A DNA stretch of 64,000 nt from Capillidium heterosporum (taxonomy: Eukaryota > Entomophthoromycota > Entomophthoromycetes > Entomophthorales > Capillidiaceae). A program made the translations under genes and the position numbers. Below, in pieces: positions 11,621 to 23,627 of the stretch. The DNA is taken from assembly GCA_016630905.1 (NCBI GenBank), contig WBMQ01000001.1, positions 1,302,001 through 1,366,000 on the forward strand. Reading direction: 5' to 3'. A model generated the notes under the pieces. It was not told the DNA's origin and ran no database searches. It worked only from the letters and a program-made list of their open reading frames with translations. Numbering within the stretch: the stretch's first letter is position 1; every line of letters starts with the position of its first letter.

Positions 11621-14600
11621 ATGTCCGATTTAACAGCATTTATCAAGATGGATTTTCTCCAGGTAGTAATTTTTTTCGATTTTTAGTATAAATGTAAATT
11701 CAGTAAAGTCTTGCTGATTCGTATATATATTCTCGGCTTTCAAGTCTAAATTTATTTTTATTTATATATTCATTTACCTATATGTTAGATTTTTACTAAC
11801 AAGCCGGTTTAGGAACTGATTTTAGGCCTAAAACTTCCATCCAAAAATTTTATACTGGAGAAGCTTCCGATAAATGTAACCAAGGAGGATTTAAGAGAGA
11901 AGTTTAAAAAGTATGGCCCAATATGCAGTTTAGATATAACTTCTAATTGCTTATTGAGGACAGCCTCAGCTTCACTTCAATTTAGTGAGATACCTTTAAA
12001 TTCAATATCTACCGACACAATAGATATCATGGGGCAGAAGATAAGTGTAATCGCCGATGTGCCACTCAGGCTTAATCCTGGTGCAAATGGTCCTGCTAAC
12101 ATCACCACCTTGGATATAGGAGCAATAGAGATTGGAACATTTATCGACAAAGTCTTCTATTCCGAATGGGCAAGCGAACCTCAAAACGTAGCAAATAAGA
12201 ATTCAAAGTTGACTATCGACCTCTCTTCAGCCAAGTTTATTGTTATATTCACTGCCAAGGGTTCTTTAATTAGAGCCAACATCAGTTTCATACACACCGC
12301 AAAGTCTATTTTCGTAGAGGAGCAAGGAAACGACATCGTAATAACCATTAGGAATAGAGTACCGCCCAAACTGTGGTTCGAACAAAAGTCCATTAGTCCA
12401 CGGCTTGAATATGTAAGACTTGCCGACCATCAAGCTGATACTTTAGCCTATCAATCTGAGACTACAAGTCCACTTATACCACCTTACAAGAATATGAAAG
12501 ATTTCAATCTGGGAGTTCATTTGACGTGGCGCATCCGGGTTAGACCTAACAACCACAAGCAGGCGATGAAGATTCTGGGAGACTTGAGCTGTTTATTAGA
12601 GTATGATATACTTAAAGAACCCATCACCTTTGAAAAGATCAGCGTTCGCCAGATTAGCCGAAAGGAAATTGTTTATATTCCAAAGAATCTCTCCTTCGAA
12701 GTGCAATATGCGCTTGAATCCTTATTCAGTCTCAACCTAACCGTTTATCATGCTCAATCCCAAAGCTTTATAAACTTGGTACAATCTACTCCACCCAGCA
12801 AAATTATCCGAGTAGTTGAAAGAATATGGTCGGAAGTTTTGATGATCTCAAACCTCTATGAGTATTTTAAGAAGGAGATCGAAAACCCAATCTACTCCCA
12901 GCATGACCTAAAGACACCTGCCTACAACGCATTGGTTCGCAAAGTGTTGATCACACCGATGCGGATGGTTGTTCTACCGCCAGCTTTTGAAGTCTCCAAT
13001 CGAATCCTTCGTAAGTTCCAACACGTCGAAGACCGATTCCTACGTATCAACTTTGTAGACGATGCCTTGATGCCACTATTTTTCAACAATGTAGAGGGTC
13101 AGTATACTATAAAGCGTATTTTCCTGGCTTTGAAGTACGGTATTAGCTTGGCTGGACGTATCTACAAATTCTTGGCCTTCTCCTCAAGCCAGCTGCGGGA
13201 GTATGGATGCTGGTTCTTCTCAGAGGGGGACGGGGTCACAATTGCCGACATCCACAAATTTATGGGTAACTTTGAGGATATCCATCACGTCGGAAAATAT
13301 GCTGCCCGTATGGGTCAAAGCTTCTCTACCTCACAAGATGGCACCGAAGTTAAAGCTGAGGATGTAAAGGTCCTACCCGATGTCAAGCGTAATGAGTACG
13401 TTTTCTCGGACGGCGTTGGCAAGATTTCCTACTTTTTGATGGTGAAGATCGCCAACAAACTCAGCTTGGATACAGTCCCTAGTGCCATACAGTTCCGGAT
13501 GGGCGGTTTCAAGGGTGTATTGACTCAATGCCCTGAACTACCCGACAATGAAGTGCATTTCCGAGAAAGCCAGTGCAAGTTCAAGTCGGATCATCTCGTT
13601 ATAGAAGTTATCAACAAGTCGAGCTACTCCAGCTCATACCTTAACCGCCAGATCATCGTCATTTTATCTACGTTAGGAGTACCAGATTCCGTCTTCTTGG
13701 ATATGCAAGTGGAGATGATATCCGAGCTCAAGAACGTATTCACCAACATCGACCAAGCTCGCAAATGCTTGATGAAATACTTTGACGGATTCGGGATCTC
13801 TAAAACTCTTATGCACCTAGTAAACGCTGGTTTCCTCAATACATCAGACTGTTACGTCAAGAATTGTCTAAGGCTCATTGCCATCAACACCCTAACCAAT
13901 CTCAAGCAGAAGGCCCGAATCTATGTCCAAAAGGGAGCAATGCTAATCGGAGTTTTGGATGAGACAAACACTTTGGAGGAAAACCAGATATTTGTCCAGT
14001 GTACCAACCCTGAATCCCCCAATCAAGAAAGTCGAGTAATCCGCGGTACTTGTATCGTGACTAGAAACCCAGCTCTCCATGCTGGTGACATCCAAGTAGT
14101 CCAAGCCGTTGATACTACGAACCTACACCATCTTACTAACGTCGTCGTCTTTTCAGCCAAGGGTAACCGTGACATTCCCAGCATGCTAGGTGGTGGCGAT
14201 TTGGATGGCGATGAGTTCACCGTAATATGGGACTCTAGTCTCATCCCTAAACGATCAAGCCAACCTATGGTGCCTCTGCCTGCGATACCCAAGTACATAT
14301 CCAAAGTGGAGATCTCTGATATCATTCAGTTCTTCACCGAGTACATCTTGAACAACAAGTTGGGGCAAATTTCCAACGCCCACCTGGCTCACTCTGACAA
14401 TTCACCCATGGGAGTTGAAGATCCAAGCTGCAATACACTTGCTCAACTAGCTTCAAGGGCCGTCGACTATCCCAAATCGGGTATACCGGCCGAATTTCCC
14501 AGAGGACTTAAAATTTACAAGTATCCCGATTATATGGAAAAAGACGCCAAGTACTCCTATGTCTCCAAAAAGGTCCTAGGCAAACTGTACCGCAATATCG

Positions 14601-15253
14601 GCAGCTTCGACTTCATCCCTGAGTTGGATATTCAGCTCGATCCCCGAATGCTTATCGATGGTCACCAAGCTTACGTAGAGGAGGCGCTGATACTTAAGCG
14701 GGAGTATGACGCCCTAGTACGTTCTATTATGAACCAATTTGGCATCCAAAGTGAGTTTGAAGTTGTTTGTGGCAGCATTCTCCATCATCATGATATGCTA
14801 AGTAGAAAGAGCTATGTAGTACGGGATATGGTGCTAGATACGATGGCCAGTATCCGCAAAGACTTTAACGATAGGTTCCATGCCCCCTTCCAGTTGAAGA
14901 AGAGCGATCCGATCAACGAAAGCAAGTACAAGGATGCCGTATTGCGTAAGGCGTCGGCTTGGTACTACGTCTCCTACACACCTGAGAAACAGCCTATCGA
15001 TTCACCTCACTTCAGTACCTTCTCCTGGGTCATCGAAAATCGTCTTATCGACGTCCTTGAGTTTAATTGTTCCAAAGTAGCTGGTCATGATGCATCAGCT
15101 TCCAACTTTGAAAATTATGAGATATATATGCCTTCTAACGATGGGTCTGCTAACTCAACCTATCATGCTGTAGGTACTGGTTTGAATTCGAGCAATGAGT
15201 ACGACCAAGTTGAAGTTAGCCAGCTACTCCAGAGTATGAAACTTGAATCTTAA
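11621..15253 (+). CDS. Cellular RNA-dependent RNA polymerase (RNAi pathway)
   Basis: Eukaryotic RdRP of the QDE-1/Rdp1/RDR family, which makes double-stranded RNA from single-stranded templates for small-RNA silencing. Exon 1 (11621-11662, 14 codons) and a 150-nt intron with a textbook branch region (TTTACTAACAAGCCGGTTTAG) lead to one 1147-codon exon. Total 1160 aa. Residues about 20-95 look like an RRM (FILEKLPINVTKEDLREKF, then KKYGPI, then a beta strand). The catalytic core has FSDGVGKIS and the loop GGGDLDGDEF at about 808-816, where the three aspartates of DLDGD (14198-14212) bind the catalytic metal. The frame is intact with no odd codons. It implies an active RNAi machinery in this organism; Dicer and Argonaute are not in the window. 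Confidence 0.95.
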
Positions 15254-15844
15254 ATATATAATGGAGCTATATATAGCCTCAAGTTTATGGATACAGCTTT
15301 GGATTACTATATCGACAGTTAGTAGATGTCTTTTCAGATGGTATGTATCCCAATAAAAATATTTTAAAATCTAATGAGACAATGTAAGTTATATAGCATT
15401 CAAGGTTTCGTAAATATAGCTTTATTTGGTTCTGTCAAAGATTTGGATCATATCCCTCCTCCTATTACTTGTAAGCTGGGATGATATGATCCAAAGTTTC
15501 TATTAGAAACCGTTTTACATTGAACAACAAAATCTCGTCCTCTAAATTTTGGAATTGCTCGCCAATGTTGGATATGCAGAATTTAAAGATCCCAATGTTG
15601 CTTCTACTTTTCATATACTAGTATAAAAGCTTATTTGATATAAGTTGGCTTGGGCTGCAAAGTCTTCGAGCTAACCTTCACTTTCCATTCAATATTTTTG
15701 CAGGTTACTGATAATCAGCAAATGACACCATTTTATTCAAAGAAAGCCCAATCATTTCAATGGCATGCAAATTTCACCAAAAAATAGCAAAAGTCGCGTT
15801 TGCGTTCCAACTTCAACTTTTCAAGCTCAAGCTTTATCAAAAAT
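15254..15844. other. Intergenic region, RdRP to RPC4
   Basis: About 590 bases between two plus-strand genes. No coding or RNA gene pattern seen. Confidence 0.5.
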
Positions 15845-17213
15845 ATGTCGGGAATCGGTAGTCGTGGAAGGGGGCGAGGAAGAGGTAGAGGAAGAAGTTT
15901 ACAAACCTCAGAGCACGGTGAAGATTCCAACTTATTGACCGATACCAACCAAGCTTCAACTTCTCAAGTCGATGTCAAACCTACCATAGGTTCCAACCAG
16001 CCAACTTCAAGTAATTTTACCAATTATTTAAGTTAATTGTCGTTGTTAGCTAATGGCACCATCCCCACCGAAATGCCTAGGAAGACTCCCACCAAGAAGT
16101 TTAACTTCAAACCTACTTTAGGTAAGACTACTCAGAAAGTAGATGTAGTTGAGGAAGTCAACCCATTTGCAGAAGGAGCCGATAAAAAGGTACGTCGTTG
16201 CTTTTGCTTTAAATTTATTTATCCTATTTTAGGATGACCGTAAGAACCGAAATAAAAGCCGAACTAATGATACTAGGGGAAGAGGTAATGGTAGAGGAAG
16301 AGGACGAGGTAAACATAATTCATTTAACCTTTAAAATTTTGTTAATGCATGCTAATTAGGACAGTATCATACTGTCACCAACACAACTGGTCTCTTCGCC
16401 ATGGGACCCACTACTTTTGGTACATTTTTTCAACTTTCCTCATAAACTAAATTTCATTCATAGGTAGCAGCCGACGGGTCGCTTCCAAGTGGACGGGAGA
16501 AGGAGGCTCCCACCTGGAGACCGACTTGGAGAAGCGCTTAGTCGACGACAAGAATCTAGCCGAAGACCAAGAGCCAGGGGACCAAGTGCAAACTTCGATC
16601 GAGGGAGAGCACGTCAGCAAGGATGTCTCGTTGGAGCACAAGTTGGAACAGATGCGACTGCAGCTCAGCCGCATCGACCTCAGTGTAACGCCTCAATTGG
16701 CCGCCAAAACGGAGAACCTCCACCCTAATGCCAAGACCCTTCACCTCTTCCAGCTCCCCTATATCTTGCCCAAATTGGAACCCAACACTCCTGAGCCAAT
16801 TTCCCAACCTCTTGCTGTTGAAGCTACTCAAGGTGAAGCTATCAAGGCTACTGCTAGCGCCACCAGCTCAAAGGGTATGGACGCTACTGCTGCCACTATA
16901 ACCCAACCTGAGCTCACTAGGACGCAGGGTATAGTTGGGAAATTACGCTTCTACAAATCGGGTCGCGTTCAAATGCACTACCAGGATCTCATCATGGATG
17001 TAGCTTTTAAAAAATTTTATATAGTATACTAACGTATGGGTGGTTTAGGTGACTACCGCTACTGATGCCGAGTTTGGGCAGGAGTTCGTTATCCACGACA
17101 AGAATAAGCATCAAATCAACATCCTGGACAAGGCTTACTCCAATCTCATCTGTAAGCCGGACTGGCAGTCCATGCTCAAACATGAACCCATCCCTAACCT
17201 TGAGGAGTCCTGA
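15845..17213 (+). CDS. RPC53: RNA polymerase III subunit RPC4 (Rpc53/POLR3D)
   Basis: 380-residue RPC4-family subunit, part of the TFIIF-like RPC4/RPC5 heterodimer of RNA polymerase III, used for initiation and termination on tRNA and 5S genes. Six exons join in phase: 15845-16010, 16050-16189, 16233-16308, 16360-16419, 16464-16999 and 17049-17213, with introns of 39-51 nt. The N-terminus has an Arg-Gly tract (GSRGRGRGRGRGR), repeated later (RGRGNGRGRGRG), as in many RPC4 proteins. The diagnostic C-terminal fold starts GKLRFYKSGRVQMHYQDLIMD, then FGQEFVIHDK, and ends in LDKAYSNLICKPDW, matching the family pattern GKL..HKSGK..L..G...DV...F.QE. The middle is low-complexity and poorly conserved. 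The last intron has a TACTAAC branch site. Confidence 0.88.
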
Positions 17214-17851
17214 GTTAGAAAACCCAATAGACAATTAATGCTTAACTAAATTATACGTAAAGAATATGTGGATACGCTTATCAAATAAAAATGTTGGATG
17301 CTGCTTGAATTTTAAGAAAATTGGATTTGAATGTTTATTTTGTTTTTATAGGAGTAGTTCACCTAAATTTGAAAATACTCGTTCCTACTTTTGAATGATT
17401 CACGATAGTATAGTTTCGTATACAAATGAAAAATCTCTCTCAAACTAGAAACAAGATCCTTCAACTTCGGTCCAATATAAAAGAATCTTAAAGTTGGCTG
17501 AGCCTTATTCTTTAGCCACCAAAATAATATTTCTTGATAGTTTTTAATTTACAATTATTATAAAACGAAATGCAAAATTTACTACACAAAATTCTTAATT
17601 GCACCTACAACTTTGATTTTTATATAGTTAAGTAAACGGCAGGTATGATCTGGAATAGTAGAATTAAAAGTGCCCAAATCTACAATAAATGCCCATCAGA
17701 ATCAACATTTACTTTAAGATACTTGTAAAAGCTATAAAGTTTACTAATCTAACTGCAAAATAAAGTCACCAAATATGCAACTCATAAAGCAACCTTCATA
17801 TATAGTTTCTTTACTTCTAAGCATATTTTAACTTTTGTACTCCAAATCGCT
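17214..17851. other. Intergenic region between convergent RPC53 and KAP120
   Basis: About 640 AT-rich bases that hold the 3' ends of two converging genes. Nothing else seen. Confidence 0.5.
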
Positions 17852-20800
17852 TTAAGCAGCTCGAAGCTGTAACTGCTCCAACAGTATGACGTCAATACTG
17901 TCAATCAAATTTTGGAAGTTGGTTGGGCTGTTGGTAGCTGACTGTACAGCATCGTAGATTTGCATAGCTTCGTTCAACTTATTGTGAATCAGTGGCAGTA
18001 GCGGGATCGAGTGGGCTGGATCGATTTCAATTAGCTAGAATCATTAGTTGGGAAAAAGTTAATTGAGGAATTTACTTGACGACGTCTATGGAAATCTACA
18101 CTTTGATCTGAATGACCATGGGCAACTTCCTCACCGTCAGAATCGACTTCGTGGTGGTAGGCTAAAGTACTAGTTACAAAGTAGGTTTAGTTATGGTAAC
18201 TTTGCTAACTATAAAAAGACTTACTCCCCTAACTCTGATTCGGAGACTTCAGTTAATAAAGCTGTCCACCCGGCAGCGAACTTGGGTAGCGATTTGTAAA
18301 TGGCATCCATACTGGGGTAGATGGCCATGTTGGGTATAGGGATTGCGATCAAGTAGGCCCAAGCTAGACAAGCCAACTTTTGCGATTTAAGGACGGGCAT
18401 TGAATCGATCTATTGTAAAAAGGCTCAGTCGAAGCATACAAAAAAACTACCTTTTCGGTCCAGTTACCCATCAGTTCGAAAATAATGGTGGCGGCATTAA
18501 CTTGGTCAATGCGGTTGATAGCTGTAATGAAAAAGTCGGGGTCTTTGATAGCTAACCGGGACAGTACATTATAATAGAAGTTTTGGACATAGGAAGGCTC
18601 CTATATACAATATGAGAATAATTGGATGTGAAAAAACTACCTTCTTTTCAATAACTGGAGTAATCAACAACTTAAACAGTCCTGATTCAACAAGTAGGTT
18701 CTGGTAGCTGCTGGGATTCGTAGAAAGGGTCATGATCTCCAACAGGGCCATGATGTATTTAACAGCTTCTGCTCGAAGCTCGGTGATGCATAAAGCTAAG
18801 TTGAACATGAGCTGCTCACCGAAGGACTAATACGATTCGTCAGTAGAAATGTAGATAGCACACTTACGTTCAACATGACGTCTCCACCCAGAAGCATGTA
18901 GGTATTCAGTATCCTAAAGACATTGGGTAGTTCGTCGGAGGCCGAATCTAATAGGCGAATTCCAGCTGGAATTAGTTGTATAAGTTCAGGTGTCAAGATG
19001 TTGGCGTGACGAACAACCTCTTGCCACAGGATTAACCCATCCGTCATCAAATAGACATGAGCCTCCTAGTTTGTAGGATTAGAAATGATGACGTAAAAGA
19101 ATTTACATCATCCAGATTGATAGAATGGCCGATAACAGGGCAGGTGAAATTGAGTATAGCTGCCGAATCTTTTCCTAAAGACTGGATATTCCAAAAAATA
19201 AATACTAACTTGCCACAGCGAATTTACCTTAACCAACGAAGTCAAAGTGGTAACAATGGATGCCTTTAGAAGGTTTTCTTCGTTACCAGCGGCTTGCCAC
19301 AAGGGTGGTAAAAGATTGGCAATTTTTTCGGCGTAAGGTGTGATCTATAAATTTATAAAGGTCAACACCGTTCATATCAGAATTTTCAGAGAACTTACCT
19401 TGGATTCCATACGTTCGACAACGGTTGCCAAAATCTTCATAATCTTCATCTTGTTCTCTAACTCTTGGCAGGTTACCAGTAAAGCGATCAGTTGGTCAAT
19501 AGATTCAGCCAAGTAAGGTAAGAATGAGTCAATTTCAAAGTCCCAGTCATCAATACAGGTTCGCAACGAGTTGGCGGCCATCCACCTAGGTATAAGTGCT
19601 ACCGAAAGGTCATGGTTCTGAGTCATGGTATAGAGCAGAGCTTGGTAGTAGACGGGTCGCTGGTCCTTGGATGACTTGACATTTACCCACTGCCCAATCA
19701 ACCAACTGATTCTTGCCTTTAGGATCAAAGAGCTAGCATTACTTTTAATAAAAATCTATGGATTTGTTGCTTACTCGGTGCCTTCTTGGACCATTTCGTT
19801 AGACAGATGCGATTGGAACCACTGATCAAAGTTCATGACGTCGAATAAGTCATGGGATGATATGCCGATGGCATTGTAGATAGCATCCTTTATCAAGATA
19901 TCATTCAGGGATGTCTTTGGTTCTAGCCAATAGTTTAGCAAATATAACTAAAAGGCGTACCTATGAATTGATTCAGGATATTCAACAGGTGAGGTCCAAC
20001 CCATTTTTTATACCGGAAGATAATGCTGCTCAACAGCTTTTCGGCGCATTTCTACAAAATAAGTAACCTGTATAATCAAAAAGATACCCTAATATTATAC
20101 TCCCAATGGTCGGCTTCGTCCTCGGTAATCCAAGCTTCTGGATCATGTTCAAATAGGTTGAGATCGACGCTAGGCTTAAGGATCATATACTTGGTTATAG
20201 TGACTTCGATTAACTTGACCAAATTCTCTTCGTTAAGGAAGTCCTGGTCAATTTTCTTGCGGACTAGCTTAAGATCTTCGCTTGGTTCATCTATATTTAA
20301 ACTTTTAAATCAGCAACTAAAACTATAGCTTACCACCCTTTTCAATCATATAGCTGTAGTTTGAAACGGTGCTCTTGATTAGAATCATGGCTTGGATGCA
20401 GCATTTGGTTAACTTTTCTTCATCCATCATTTCACCAAGGATGGCCCAATAAGTCTGGAACAGTGGCAGCCAACTGTCGGCAATTACTAAAGGTAATGGC
20501 TGGTTGTACTGCAGGTCGATGTACGTTTTCCCAAGTAGATATAGATACTTGACGAATTTCTCTTGAAGCGGTGTATTAGCCAAGTTCCTAACTAGCCCAT
20601 AAACTTCTTTGAAATGTACAACTGTTTCGTTAAAATAATCCTAACATGTTTAGATTTAAATGATGAAAACGTCTTACTTTGAGTTGAGGGATGGTATTAA
20701 AGTCATTGCTTCCGACACTAAGTAATCTACGCATCGTTTTCAACAGTAGGAATATAGGCTCAAGTTCATTGGAAACCAAACTATCCAACGTGGTACTATC

Positions 20801-21627
20801 ATGCTGTGCTTGGAAGTATCCTTTTAATCTGTTGTAATGAAATTGGTAACGGGGGTAAAGTTCAGCTGCCAAAGGCTGGGCTAACTATTGGGTTGAATAA
20901 TTTAGTAAATTTTCAAAATGTTGTAAATAGTTGCCTCGATGAACCGTTTCTTATCTTTGGGTAGGGCTTTGGAGCTTAAAGCTTTGACGGTATGGTACAT
21001 GGTGCGAAAGATTCGAATGTAAAAGGAACTGTTGTCATTGAAATTGACATTATTAATTAATGCTATTATAGAATCGAACAAGGTTGGCCTATTCTACGTG
21101 TTAAATATTGTCGTACTATCAGCCTTTTACCATTCCTTGGGATAGTCCATACGGGCGATTTTAGATATTAAAATGATGTTCATTATTCCAAGCTGCACCA
21201 TATTAATTGATATTCTAAATATATAAATTACCTGCTTATTATCTTCCTCCAATCCAATGAAAATCCTAGATCTTATGAGCTCCTTTTCTTCGTCAGATAC
21301 ACGTCTACAAAAGTTTATAAACGATAGTAAAATGAAGAGCTTACTGAAAAGCGGTCTTACGCCAAGAGACATCAATACAATTTTTCAAATAGGCTAAGGA
21401 TTGGAATCGTATTTGAAAGTCGATATTTCGGTTGCAAGCAATTTCCTACACATGTTTAAGAGAAAATAAAGATGTGTAGTTACTTGTAAGCTTGAGTAGA
21501 AGTTGGGGCTGTTTTCCAAACTTTTCAACGAATTGGAGGCTTGTTGGAGGACGTTGGTGTCGTGAGAAGTTGCTGACTTTAACAGCTCCAACAATGCTTC
21601 TGTGCTGATTGGGCTTCCGTAATTCAT
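17852..21627 (-). CDS. KAP120: Importin-beta family karyopherin, Kap120/importin-11
   Basis: A nuclear import receptor of about 990 aa made of HEAT repeats. The start (LLKSATSHDTNVLQQASNSL, then SPNFYSSL) aligns with human importin-11 (LTQATSQDTAVLKPAEEQL, then QPGFYSVLL). Later blocks RVSDEEKELIRSRIF, ISKIARMDYPKEWP and KARISWLIGQWVNVKSSKDQ also match. I could join 19 exons in phase through 18 introns of about 37-60 nt, ending LLEQLQLRAA then TAA at 17854. One intron, 20885-20934, starts with GC rather than GT but has a TACTAA branch sequence and an AG end. Joining across it gives RFIELAQPLAAEL, which fits importin-11. This is the most intron-dense gene in the window, and I found no frame break in it. 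Confidence 0.92.
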
Positions 21628-22504
21628 CTTGGTAAGTTTTCACAACTTTGTTTTCTACAAAACTTGAGGTTCAAACTTTGAAGTTTCGAAAATTTATAGT
21701 TAGACAAAGTTCAATGAATTGGTGATGAAATTTCTCAAGAGCACTCAAATATACTTTGATCGAAAGAGTTTAGATTGGTGAAATTGAGACACCATATTGG
21801 TTAAATTATCTTTATAGTATAGCTATATGTACTTAGCTTCAATACTTGAACATATATATTGTAGACTATTTATATTAGGAAATGCTAAATACGTTGATAC
21901 AAATAGAATCCAAGTAACATGAATATGGCGTTTAATACTATTAAACTACACCTTAGTATATATCAAGCCAAATAAATGAGACTCCATCATCTATATATAT
22001 GGTTATTCAAAGACTATTATATTGGTTTAAAAACAATGGAATAGATTCTAATTAAATATAATCAATATTGTTAAGGATCATTCAATTCAGTATTCATTAT
22101 TTTAATAATCATAAATTGCACACTGGTCAAGTTTTATAGAAAAGACATTACAGGTTAATATAAAGTATTTTTGATAGAGTATAAATATAGCTATGGCTTT
22201 AGTTAACAGGTTATCATCAATATAAGTTAGGCTCACTATATCAGTTTTAGGCAGGATGTACCTTAAAGCAGATGTATATCCTATGTTGTTGAAAGGAGAG
22301 CTTTAGTGTAGAATATATAAATGAGCATCTTAAACTAAATGCTAAAAAGAAAAATAACTATATACTTACTTTAAAATAATCATATAAACTTACCAAATGC
22401 TTCAAGTTAATTAACTTTGAAATCTGCAAACTTGCTTAAAATTCAAATTACAAACTTAAATAAAAAGATAACAAATGTCGGTACACTTTAACTATAAACC
22501 CAAT
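21628..22504. other. Intergenic region upstream of KAP120
   Basis: About 880 bases, very rich in TATA-like and poly(A)/(T) tracts. It holds the KAP120 promoter and the 3' end of the NDUFB7 gene. No coding pattern seen. Confidence 0.5.
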
Positions 22505-22886
22505 TTAATTGTCGGGATTTTGGGCAGCTTGAATCTGTTCCTGCTCCTCCTTCTTCTTTCTAGCAGCGAACACTTTCTTACGACGCTGTAAGCTTTTAAA
22601 TGGGAATATTAGCCAATTAATTGTGTAAAAAACTTACTCGTCGTACTGGCACTTCTCGTAGACATGCTTTTCATCTTGACAACGCCAGTTGAAGTAGTAG
22701 TTGTCGTATCTACATTTATTTAAAGGGATAAGGAGGTGGGAGCAGTAGTCACGCCAGTGTAAGGGGATACGGGCCTCAACCAACTCCTTCTGGGTAACTT
22801 TCATTTCTAGTCGTTTAAAAATTTGGAGTTAGAACAGGCATGTCTTTGTAAGGTCTATATAGTTCTTTACCAGGAACTTCGGACAT
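22505..22886 (-). CDS. Mitochondrial complex I subunit NDUFB7 (B18)
   Basis: 90-residue accessory subunit of NADH:ubiquinone oxidoreductase, intermembrane-space side. Three exons join in phase: 22886-22871, 22806-22638 and 22592-22505. The protein reads MSEVPEMKVTQKELVEARIP and continues LHWRDYCSHLLIPLNKC, like human NDUFB7 (VPLRWRDYCAHYLIPLLKC). It has the twin CX9C motif: C(SHLLIPLNK)C and C(QDEKHVYEK)C, which is oxidised by the Mia40 import pathway. The tail is Lys/Glu rich. Presence of this subunit implies a proton-pumping complex I, which budding yeasts like Saccharomyces and the fission yeasts lack. Too short per exon to show as one long open frame. Confidence 0.88.
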
Positions 22887-23627
22887 CTTGTTGAATTGTT
22901 ATAGTGAGTTAGATCTAATCAAAATCAAAATTTCAATCAATAGCCATTTTTTGAAGTTGGTGGCTTTATTAGAAATCGATTGGCTAGAATATTTTAAGCT
23001 TCCAAAGCTTCAGTTGGTTTTCTCTCCAATAGAACAATGCTTTTGTGGATAGATGGAAGTAAGCCTCAAGTTTGTAGACATTTGGGGGGAAATCGTCAGC
23101 TAGTAAAGCTCGTATACATTCTTGCTTCCATCTAAGTAGAAATGAACTATATAGCAAGTATAGTTAGATTTTAACTGCTTTCTCTTGTGATTTTTATATT
23201 GCTATTGTGTATCCTCAAATGTCCTTTGTAAACGTGCTGATTTAGGGCAAACTTGTAGTTTTAAGCAATAACTTGTAATCAAAGCTATTCTATTTGCCAT
23301 ACATATATGATATTTTGCTTAACTCTCAGTCAGTTCAAAGAAATATAGAAATAGTAGAATTAGCTGTATGCATGGTAGATATTTTACTTTAACAAGTGCA
23401 CTCTAAGATTCTTAAACATATATATCTAATTAAAGTTTTAAGGTACGAGCTGGTATAGTATATGATTAAGCATAAGTATCCTTGTTAAAAAACAATAGCC
23501 AAAGGCCTTTTAATGAATATAGTATACCTTTAATACTTCATAATATATTTCTTCACAGTATATATAAAATTAGATGCAGTAAACATTTAATCTAACCTTT
23601 ATTGTTCCCCATCTATATAAAAGCAAT
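22887..23627. other. Intergenic region
   Basis: About 740 bases between two minus-strand genes; AT-rich, with no coding or RNA gene pattern seen. Confidence 0.5.

Noticed and set aside
20885-20934. Frame break in KAP120 (coding-like ATIYNILKIY then stop)
   Set aside because: First read as a frameshift, but a GC-AG intron with a TACTAA branch site explains it and restores the family alignment.
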